Of a stretch of DNA of 11,839 bases, positions 1 through 5,612 are shown one piece after another. The stretch comes from an uncultured Porphyromonadaceae bacterium. GTDB lineage: Bacteria > Bacteroidota > Bacteroidia > Bacteroidales > Muribaculaceae. The stretch's first letter is position 1. Each line of letters opens with the position of its first letter. A program made the position numbers and the translations under genes. The notes under the pieces are model-generated. The model saw only the letters and a list, made by a program, of their open reading frames with translations, was not told the DNA's origin and ran no database searches. Location of the stretch: positions 1 to 11,839 of the forward strand of contig URWH01000044.1 of assembly GCA_900551515.1 (NCBI GenBank), in the 5' to 3' direction.

Positions 1-76
1 AATATACTCGACGACTGACAGCCCTGCCGTTAACATTTATTATTAAACAAGCTCTTAGCTTATCCCCCCATAAACC

Positions 77-106
77 AAAAAGAGGACCGCAATCGCGATC
101 CTCTTT
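77..106 (-). terminator. Intrinsic terminator after the TPR gene
   Basis: Read on the minus strand, the arm AAAGAGGATCGC, the loop GATT and the arm GCGGTCCTCTTT form a 12-bp stem (one G-T wobble) with a 4-nt loop, followed directly by more T residues (five Ts in a row at the end). It lies 23 bp past the stop codon of the TPR gene, so it most likely ends that transcript. The bases left of it (1-76) are AT-richer and I see no gene or other feature in them. Confidence 0.85.
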
Positions 107-128
107 CAGCTTATAATTGAATGGAAAA

Positions 129-833
129 TTATTTCGATGACTGGGCGCGGGAGAGAGCGGCCTTGAAGTCGATGTTGTGCGATTCGCCGTACTGGGGATA
201 CTGCTCGAGAAGCTGTTTGTAGATGTCGGCTTCCTCGGTGTATTTTTTCAGGTGACGGTAAACTACGGCTTCCTTGAGCATGCAGTAGGGCACGAGCTCG
301 GGATTCTGCTCGGCGATGTCTATGGCTTCTTTGTAGCAGTCGATGGCTTTGTCGTATTGTTTGAGGTTGACGTAGCAGTCGCCTTCGAGAGCTTTGCTGG
401 TGGTGCCGATCACTTTGTCCTTGCGGTCGTAGTCCTGAAGATATTTGAGGGCTTTGTTGTAGTCGCCGGCTTTGTAATTGTGCACGGCAGCCATGAGTGT
501 GGCGTTGTTTCCTCCGTCGTGGCCTTTGGTGGCGGCGGCTTCAAATGATTTGAGCACGTCTTTTTCGGCGGCGATGCGGGCGGAGTCTGACGGCTGGGCC
601 TGGAGCATGAATTCTTTATTGGAGGCTTTGCCATATTCAGTGTTGGCGTTGTTGACGCCCGGCTTGTAGATGGCGTAGATGTAGATGAGCACGAGGGCTA
701 CTATGGCGGCAGCTGCGATGCATATCCACATGATGAGCTTTTTATTCTTCTCAACGCGCTGTTCGGCTTTGGTCAGCGAATCGTTGAGATTCTCGATGCC
801 GGTTTTGGGTTCTTCGTTGTTTTTTGTTGCCAT
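129..833 (-). CDS. Membrane-anchored tetratricopeptide repeat protein
   Basis: A 234-residue protein of a TPR family common in Bacteroidales, where it is usually annotated only as a tetratricopeptide repeat protein. A charged N-terminal segment (about residues 1-32, ending in a Lys-rich stretch) precedes one hydrophobic helix (about 33-55). The remainder probably lies in the periplasm. TPR-like helix pairs run from about 110 to 214; the clearest is near 146-177 (GDCY, then KQYDKAIDCYKEAI), and others lie near 117-142 and 182-214. The layout resembles YfgM-type anchored TPR scaffolds, which assist envelope protein assembly, but that role is an inference and no enzyme motif is visible. The ATG at 833 is the only good start. 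The gene is divergent from the kinase-like gene, has a -7 box about 70 bp upstream, and is monocistronic within the window because a terminator follows. Confidence 0.85.
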   Translation of the reverse strand: MATKNNEEPKTGIENLNDSLTKAEQRVEKNKKLIMWICIAAAAIVALVLIYIYAIYKPGVNNANTEYGKASNKEFMLQAQPSDSARIAAEKDVLKSFEAAATKGHDGGNNATLMAAVHNYKAGDYNKALKYLQDYDRKDKVIGTTSKALEGDCYVNLKQYDKAIDCYKEAIDIAEQNPELVPYCMLKEAVVYRHLKKYTEEADIYKQLLEQYPQYGESHNIDFKAALSRAQSSK

Positions 834-873
834 GATATGATTGTTGCTTTTTGTTTCGTGTTATCAAAACTGA

Positions 874-888
874 CGCCCGTAAAGGGCG
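874..888 (-). repeat. Small GC-rich hairpin in the TPR gene leader
   Basis: CGCCC and GGGCG are separated by five bases (GTAAA on the plus strand); a G-T pair can extend the stem by one. It lies between the predicted -7 box at 905-912 and the start codon at 833, so it would form in the 5' leader of the TPR mRNA. On the minus strand a TTTT run follows a few bases later, so a weak attenuator is possible, but the stem is short and may be chance. Confidence 0.35.
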
Positions 889-904
889 CTTTTCTACATG
901 TGTG

Positions 905-912
905 CAAAATTA
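905..912 (-). promoter_or_regulatory. Bacteroides-type -7 box for the TPR gene
   Basis: The minus strand reads TAATTTTG, an exact match to the TAnnTTTG -7 consensus of the Bacteroidota primary sigma factor. About 19-20 bp upstream there is a run of Ts rather than the TTTG expected at -33, so the upstream element is weak. The predicted start would give a leader of roughly 65 nt before the ATG at 833. Confidence 0.5.
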
Positions 913-950
913 ATAGATATTCTGCGATAATAAAAATTTTTGGCGGAAAT

Positions 951-982
951 ATTGCTTCGGCGCCACGATATGGCTATTTTTG
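951..982 (+). promoter_or_regulatory. Bacteroides-type promoter for the kinase-like gene
   Basis: TATTTTTG at 975-982 matches the TAnnTTTG -7 consensus, and ATTG at 951-954 sits 20 bp upstream, in the -33 position (consensus TTTG). Both elements have the right spacing and face the gene starting at 1036, giving a leader of roughly 45-50 nt. Together with the opposing box at 905-912, this makes the 834-1035 gap a divergent promoter region. Confidence 0.6.
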
Positions 983-1035
983 CGGTGATAACGTCCGGAG
1001 TCGGACGCCAAACGTGAACCAAACAGATAAAAGAG

Positions 1036-1686
1036 ATGTCGGAACAGAAGAAAAACAATGTCGTGGTGACCATCGGACGCCAGTTTGGCAGCGGTGGCCG
1101 CGAGCTCGGACGGCGCCTTGCCCGTCGCATGGGCGCAAAATATTACGATAAGGAGCTGCTGCAGGAGGCTGCCAGGCAGGCCGGTGTGAGCGAGGAGTTT
1201 TTCGAGCGCAAGGACGAGCGGTTTCCGTCATTTATCAACGGTGTGTTTTCGTTTGCGTTCGGCTACAACACGGTCAACTGTTTTTCTGGCTCCACGTCGA
1301 TAAGCGACGACAGCATCTACCGCGCGCAGAGCGATTTCATTCATTCGCTGGCCGAAAGCGATGAGTCGTGCGTGATAGTGGGCCGCACGGCCGACTATGT
1401 GCTGCGCGATCATCCGCGGGTGGTGAATGTGTTTGTGCATGCGCCGGAGGACGTGTGCGTCGACAGGATCCTGCGCCGCGGCGAGCAGGATGCGCCTACC
1501 CGCGAGCGGGCATGCGCAAAGGCGCGCCGCATCAACAAGCTGCGCGCCAATTACTATAATTTCTATACCGACAAGACGTGGGGAGCTTCATCGTCGTATG
1601 ATCTGACGATCGACACTTCGAAGATGGCCATGGACGATATCGTCGAAGTGATTATGGCCTATATCAGTCGTCGCTTCCCTCAGTAA
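1036..1686 (+). CDS. Cytidylate kinase-like family protein
   Basis: A 216-residue P-loop protein of the cytidylate-kinase-like family (Pfam Cytidylate_kin2). Residues 9-25 hold a beta strand followed by GRQFGSGGRELG, the family's variant P-loop, in which a GSGG(R/K)E core replaces the classical GxxGxGK(S/T). The YYDKELL segment (36-42) and the CVIVGRTADYVL strand-helix segment (112-123) are also typical. Arg-rich stretches around 146-170 fit the lid region of nucleoside monophosphate kinases. True CMP kinase (Cmk) is a separate family, so the physiological substrate is unknown; a nucleotide or small-metabolite phosphotransfer role is inference. The ATG at 1036 follows an A/G-rich stretch (AAAAGAG) and is 9 codons before the first conserved strand. 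The 3' end overlaps the convergent DUF308 gene by 23 bp. It is the only plus-strand gene in the window. Confidence 0.85.
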   Translation: MSEQKKNNVVVTIGRQFGSGGRELGRRLARRMGAKYYDKELLQEAARQAGVSEEFFERKDERFPSFINGVFSFAFGYNTVNCFSGSTSISDDSIYRAQSDFIHSLAESDESCVIVGRTADYVLRDHPRVVNVFVHAPEDVCVDRILRRGEQDAPTRERACAKARRINKLRANYYNFYTDKTWGASSSYDLTIDTSKMAMDDIVEVIMAYISRRFPQ

Positions 1687-2317
1687 GCTTTTTATCGTCA
1701 TCCGCTGCTGCGGCCGCTTCGTCATTGATGCTTTTGATGAGGGCGCGGACGGTGACGGCCTGTATGATGGAGTTGATGGCCGAAGCAAGCAGAAGGATGC
1801 CGGTGCAGAGCGTCACGATTGAGTCGAGCGTGTGGAGCGGTGTGACCAGGATCACAATGCCTATTGCCACGAATAGTGAGGGGATGATGTAGAAATACCA
1901 GGGCAGCACAGCCGGACGGCAGAGCCATGTGGCCACGATGAACTGATAGATGCCGTAGAGAAGGAGGATCGCTGCAAAAAGATAGGCTATGAGGTGAGCG
2001 AAAAATCCCGGCTGGATGAGCATCCAGGCAGCGATGAACACTGTGGCGGCTGAAACGATGATGAGCGACACGGCGGCGGCGCGGCGGCGTACGGTGAAGG
2101 GCTGTTTTTCTTCCTGCTCTTTCTCGCGGCCTACGCTTTTGCCCTGGATCTCGCTGAAGGAGTTGAACAAGATGTAGACTCCCGGCAAGAGCAGCATGAT
2201 GCCGAGCGCTCTCACAAGCCACTGAAAGAGGTTGGCTTCGTTGTGCCAAACGATGAAAAGCACGCCTACGGCGGCTGTGATAAGGATTGTCATCCAGTTG
2301 GTAACTTGATTTTTCAT
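1664..2317 (-). CDS. DUF308 (HdeD-like) membrane protein
   Basis: A 217-residue integral membrane protein with about six hydrophobic helices (near residues 9-24, 35-52, 81-101, 106-131, 140-159 and 165-188), arranged as three two-helix hairpins as in DUF308/HdeD proteins. A charged cytoplasmic-looking loop (56-79, rich in Lys, Glu and Arg) separates the first pair from the rest, and the C-terminus is an acidic tail (ADDDKKLTEGSDD). HdeD of E. coli is linked to acid resistance at high cell density; no biochemical role is established for the family, and I infer none here. The gene follows menA by 48 bp on the same strand and is probably the last cistron of the yciO-like/ATPase/menA unit, although a separate weak promoter in the gap cannot be excluded. 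Its last 23 bp overlap the end of the opposing kinase-like gene. Confidence 0.8.
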   Translation of the reverse strand: MKNQVTNWMTILITAAVGVLFIVWHNEANLFQWLVRALGIMLLLPGVYILFNSFSEIQGKSVGREKEQEEKQPFTVRRRAAAVSLIIVSAATVFIAAWMLIQPGFFAHLIAYLFAAILLLYGIYQFIVATWLCRPAVLPWYFYIIPSLFVAIGIVILVTPLHTLDSIVTLCTGILLLASAINSIIQAVTVRALIKSINDEAAAAADDDKKLTEGSDD

Positions 2318-2365
2318 GTCGGTAACGGCTATAATTGTTTTTTAAGGTATAACAAACAAACGTGC

Positions 2366-3253
2366 CTAATGGGTCGCTGCAACCGCGATGGTGTAGCCGG
2401 CCGCATAGACGAGCATGAGCATGGATGTGGCCGCGAGCAGCAGTGTGAGGCGGTGGCCGGTGCGGCGGAGCATCACGGCCCATATGGCGAGGTGTCCGGA
2501 GAGGTAGATGAGCGGTACGGCCAAGGCTGCCGGGGGCATGCCTGTCCATAGCCGGGCGGTAAGTGCCGCGGCTGCGAGGCCGTTGAGCAGGTAGATGAAG
2601 CGTACGGCATTGCGGCCGAGGATCACGGCGAGTGTGCGCTTGCCTACGCCACGGTCGGCATCGGCGTCGCGGTAGTTGTTGATGATCAGCACATTGGCGC
2701 CCATTAACCCGAGGGCGATGCTGCTGAGCCACACCGGTGTGGGGCACTGGAGCGCCTGCACATAGTAGGTGAGCGTGACGGGGATGATTCCGAAGAAGAA
2801 GATGACGGAGACTTCGCCGAGACCGTGCCGCGACAGCGGGTAGGGGCCTGTGCTGTAGGCCAGTGCGCCGAGCGCGATGACTATGCCTACGGGGAGGAGC
2901 CACCAGCCGCCGAAAGCGATGAGCGAGCAACCGATGGCGCAGGCCAGACCGAGGGTGAGATAGGTGGCGCTGAGCATGGCCTGCGGCGTGATGTCGCCTT
3001 CGGTGACTCCGCGGCGCGGACCTTCGCGGCCGGGCGCGTCGAGGCCGTCGCGATAGTCATAATATTCGTTGGCGAAATTGGAGGCTATCTGGGCGAGCAC
3101 GGCGAAAAGGAAACAGAGCAGAGCCGGGAGCCAGCGGAAGCGTCCGCCGGCTATGGCGAGGCCGGTGGCCATGACCACCCCGGCTATCGATACGGGGAGC
3201 GTGCGCAGGCGCATGGCCTCGATCCAGCATGCCGTTTTCGAGCGTTGGTTCAT
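2366..3253 (-). CDS. menA: 1,4-dihydroxy-2-naphthoate polyprenyltransferase (MenA)
   Basis: A UbiA-superfamily membrane prenyltransferase of 295 residues. It attaches the polyprenyl tail to 1,4-dihydroxy-2-naphthoate in the inner membrane, giving demethylmenaquinone. Both Asp-rich motifs that bind Mg2+ and prenyl diphosphate are visible: NEYYDYRDGLD at 62-72, and NNYRDADADRG (192-202) followed by GKRTLAV (204-210). The RLRTLPVS segment (15-22) and AYSTGPYPLSRHGLGE (132-147) are typical of MenA rather than UbiA. Eight or nine hydrophobic helices fill the remainder. The same frame opens further upstream to 3301, but I chose the ATG at 3253. It starts just before the conserved N-terminal helix and forms a 4-bp ATGA overlap with the stop of the ATPase-TOPRIM gene, a sign of translational coupling. 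No other men genes are in the window. Confidence 0.93.
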   Translation of the reverse strand: MNQRSKTACWIEAMRLRTLPVSIAGVVMATGLAIAGGRFRWLPALLCFLFAVLAQIASNFANEYYDYRDGLDAPGREGPRRGVTEGDITPQAMLSATYLTLGLACAIGCSLIAFGGWWLLPVGIVIALGALAYSTGPYPLSRHGLGEVSVIFFFGIIPVTLTYYVQALQCPTPVWLSSIALGLMGANVLIINNYRDADADRGVGKRTLAVILGRNAVRFIYLLNGLAAAALTARLWTGMPPAALAVPLIYLSGHLAIWAVMLRRTGHRLTLLLAATSMLMLVYAAGYTIAVAATH

Positions 3254-4869
3254 TTGTCTTCGTGTTGTGGTGCCGCATCGGCTTGCGGCAGGTTGAAACA
3301 TTCACGTATGGCTTGCGACAGGCGCGCCGCGTCGGGGGCGTTGGTGCGGAGTATCTCGAGGATGGTGTCGAGGTATTCCTCCTTGTTGGCGAGACCGCAC
3401 AGACCGGCTACATTGCTTGCCGGCAGCATTGATTTCTGATTGTAGACGCGGAGTATCGACTGATAGTCGCCGTTGGCCTTGTAGATGGAGAAGTCGCGGA
3501 GAAACGATTCGTAGAGGCCGCGGGGATTGATCTCGTGCATGAGGTTCTGCATGTGCTGCTCGAGCATGCCTATGGAGTTGAAGCGGCCGTCGATGCGGTA
3601 TTCGACGGTGCGTTTCACGCGATGGCGTGTGTGCAGCAGGGCCTGCTGGCGCATGTCGGCGTTAAACTGGTTGATGACCGAGCGCTTGACGCGGCCAAAC
3701 ACGCGGTTTTCGTCTTTGCCGCAGTGGTGAGCCACGGCGCGGATTACGCCTTCAAGCATCAGTATGTTCTCCACCTCGGCCACTTCGGGCACCATCACGC
3801 GTTTGCCACGCAGGTATTCCACTTCGTGGCTGTCGCGCCGGTCGCGGTCGACGATGCCGTAGGAGTCCATCTTATGAAAGGAGCTGAGGGTGTTGAACGA
3901 TCGTGTGGCTTCGATCACCTTGTTGCAGCTGCCGAGCGGCTTCACGGTGAAATCTTTGAAGATGAGCGAGTAAAGCTTGGCGTCGATGGAGTGGCGGCCG
4001 TCGCCTTCAATGAAGAGTACGGGTTTGCGTGCGCCGAGGATGGCGGCATATATCTCGTCGGAAATGGTGGCGTCGGGCGGCAGGATGGTGTAGTCCCAGC
4101 GTGTGGCGCGGGCGTCGAAGCCGCGTACCCAGATCACGGAGGCCGACGTGCGTGTGGCGGCGAAGTCGAGATCGTGGGTGGTGTAGACAAACGTGCAGTC
4201 GGGCCGCAGGAGCTCGATGCGGTTCCATACGGCCTGGAGGATTGTCGGGTGCAGGAACATCTCGGGGCTGTCGACGAATATCATTGACCGCTTCGGGGCG
4301 TAGGTGATGGCGCCGAGATAGTAGATTACGGCTTTTTCGCCGGCCGACAGCTTGATGGCCGAGTAGCGGTCGTCGGATTCGGCGTTGCCGTTGCCGGGGC
4401 GGCGTGCGAAGAGCATGCGGCCGCTTTCGATGAGCACTTTGTTGTCGGGGAAGATCTCCTGCCAGATGGCTATGATCTCGTCGAGCTTCGTGGGGGCGAG
4501 CTGTGTCGAGGGGTCGGCGGCATGGTTCACCTTGTAGCTGATGAGGTTGATCATCTCGTCGCGCATCAGCATCCACATCAGTCGCTCGAGCTGCGTCGAT
4601 TCGTCGCCGGGGCGCGGGCTTTCGGCAGTGACACCGGCATACAGGCGGTCGAGGGCCGAAGCCTGCGAGAATCCGCGGCTGAAGATGGCCGAGAGTGCCG
4701 AGAGCGTGAAGGCTCTGGGGCCGGCGTCGGCGGCCATGCGGGCTGCAAAGCGGCTTTTGCCGGCGCCGTTGGCGCCTACGATCACTATGCGGTCGGATGA
4801 TGATTCGCTGAGCGACGGCTGTTGCGCGGCTGTGCAGGGCGGCAGGGCGATGTGCTGATACTGTTTCAT
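3250..4869 (-). CDS. Single-chain ABC-type ATPase with DUF4435/TOPRIM domain (PARIS AriA-AriB-like)
   Basis: A 539-residue soluble protein with two modules. The N-terminal ABC/OLD-type ATPase has Walker A GANGAGKS (32-39), a signature motif LSAGEKA (174-180), a Walker B strand MIFVDSPEMFLHP (196-208) and a switch His in TTHD (230-233). The usual catalytic Glu after the Walker B Asp is Ser201; Glu203 lies two residues on. The C-terminal module, from about 283, has TOPRIM/DUF4435 features: FIEGD (Glu288), the VDRDRRD strand (Asp341, Asp343) and an AEVEN motif (Glu365, Glu367). The last 150 residues are helical, with no motif I recognise. This domain order matches merged PARIS systems, where AriA is the ATPase and AriB a DUF4435 nuclease. 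OLD-family nucleases are the main alternative, and whether this protein acts in defence is inference. It begins 28 bp after the YciO-like gene and its TGA overlaps the menA ATG. Codon use resembles its neighbours, so there is no sign of recent transfer. Confidence 0.8.
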   Translation of the reverse strand: MKQYQHIALPPCTAAQQPSLSESSSDRIVIVGANGAGKSRFAARMAADAGPRAFTLSALSAIFSRGFSQASALDRLYAGVTAESPRPGDESTQLERLMWMLMRDEMINLISYKVNHAADPSTQLAPTKLDEIIAIWQEIFPDNKVLIESGRMLFARRPGNGNAESDDRYSAIKLSAGEKAVIYYLGAITYAPKRSMIFVDSPEMFLHPTILQAVWNRIELLRPDCTFVYTTHDLDFAATRTSASVIWVRGFDARATRWDYTILPPDATISDEIYAAILGARKPVLFIEGDGRHSIDAKLYSLIFKDFTVKPLGSCNKVIEATRSFNTLSSFHKMDSYGIVDRDRRDSHEVEYLRGKRVMVPEVAEVENILMLEGVIRAVAHHCGKDENRVFGRVKRSVINQFNADMRQQALLHTRHRVKRTVEYRIDGRFNSIGMLEQHMQNLMHEINPRGLYESFLRDFSIYKANGDYQSILRVYNQKSMLPASNVAGLCGLANKEEYLDTILEILRTNAPDAARLSQAIRECFNLPQADAAPQHEDK

Positions 4870-4897
4870 GGCAAGTGCTTTTCGGTAAGGTTATGAA

Positions 4898-5515
4898 TCA
4901 GAAATCGTCGTCGCCGGCTCCTTGCCGGATCACTTCCGGCGATGAGCTGTCGGTGATGTCGACAACGGTGGAGGGGATGGCGGAGCCTTGTCCGCCGTCG
5001 ATCATGAGGTCGGCTCCGGATGATTCGAAGCGCAGTGTGATTTCCGCGGGATGGGTGATCTCGTCGTCGGAGAGCCCTTCGGAGGGTATGGAGGTTGTGA
5101 GGATCGGAGCGCCGAGTTCTTCGGCGAGGCGGCGCGATATGGGGTTGTCGGGGATGCGCACGCCCACGGTGTGGCGTCCCTTGAATGCTTTAGGCAGTTT
5201 CTGCGATGCGGGCAGGATGAAGGTGTAGGGGCCGGGCGTGTGAGCGCGCAACAGAGCGAAGGCTTTGTTGTCGATGCGGGCATATTCGCTGGCCTGCGAG
5301 ATGTCGGAGCAGATTATCGACAGGGTGTTTTTGAGCGGGTTGAGCCTTTTGAGACGGCACACCTTGTCGATGGCCGGAGTGCTGAGGGCGCTGCACCCTA
5401 TGGCATAGAGCGTGTCGGTGGGGAAAATCATCACGCCGCCACGACGCAGTATGTCGGCGGCGCGTTCGATGAATCGGTCGTTGACCGACGATGGATAGAT
5501 GCGGAGAGTCTGCAT
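4898..5515 (-). CDS. yciO: YciO-like YrdC-domain protein (TsaC/Sua5 paralogue)
   Basis: A single YrdC domain of 205 residues without the C-terminal Sua5 domain. The nucleotide-binding hallmarks are PTDTLYAIGC (32-41), Lys56-Arg57, TPGPYTFIL (93-101), VGVRIPDNP (117-125) and STVVDIT (182-188). TsaC/Sua5 make threonylcarbamoyl-AMP for t6A37 in ANN-decoding tRNAs. However, the TsaC (S/T)SAN segment is replaced here by TTSIPSEG (140-147), and the N-terminus, the EYARIDNKAF region and the C-terminal GAGDDDF resemble E. coli YciO as I remember it, so YciO is the better call. YciO's cellular role is less clear than TsaC's. The frame also offers an ATG at 5530, but the predicted promoter would place transcription start almost on it, and the start at 5515 aligns with the YciO N-terminus. 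It is the first gene of the unit running into the ATPase, menA and DUF308 genes. Confidence 0.85.
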   Translation of the reverse strand: MQTLRIYPSSVNDRFIERAADILRRGGVMIFPTDTLYAIGCSALSTPAIDKVCRLKRLNPLKNTLSIICSDISQASEYARIDNKAFALLRAHTPGPYTFILPASQKLPKAFKGRHTVGVRIPDNPISRRLAEELGAPILTTSIPSEGLSDDEITHPAEITLRFESSGADLMIDGGQGSAIPSTVVDITDSSSPEVIRQGAGDDDF

Positions 5516-5537
5516 GTCGTGTGATTGCATTGATTCA

Positions 5538-5567
5538 CAAAAATAGTGAAATCATCTCAATCGGCAA
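5538..5567 (-). promoter_or_regulatory. Bacteroides-type promoter for the yciO-like operon
   Basis: On the minus strand TTG (5565-5567) is followed after 19 bp by TATTTTTG (5545-5538), matching the TTTG-N19-21-TAnnTTTG consensus except for one base at -33. Transcription should start within a few bases of 5533, only about 15-20 nt before the preferred ATG at 5515. The DUF1846 stop lies 45 bp upstream, with no convincing terminator in between, so some read-through is possible. Confidence 0.7.
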
Positions 5568-5612
5568 GCGATTTTGCAGAATTGTGTGGCAGGGGCGGCG
5601 CTGTCGGCGGCA

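Noticed and set aside
1..128. Search for a gene or RNA left of the TPR gene
   Set aside because: Apart from the terminator hairpin, nothing in these 128 bases looks coding or like a structured RNA.
1722..2930. A 402-codon minus-strand frame across the DUF308/menA junction
   Set aside because: It is in another frame of two clear membrane-protein genes and gives an Arg/His/Pro-rich product with no recognisable fold.
3254..3301. N-terminal extension of MenA by 16 residues
   Set aside because: The added residues are not MenA-like, overlap the end of the ATPase gene, and are made unnecessary by the ATG at 3253 in the ATGA overlap.
4898..5530. Upstream ATG at 5530 as the start of the YciO-like gene
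   Set aside because: The promoter -7 box ends at 5538, leaving almost no leader, and the extra five residues do not match the family N-terminus; the ATG at 5515 fits better.
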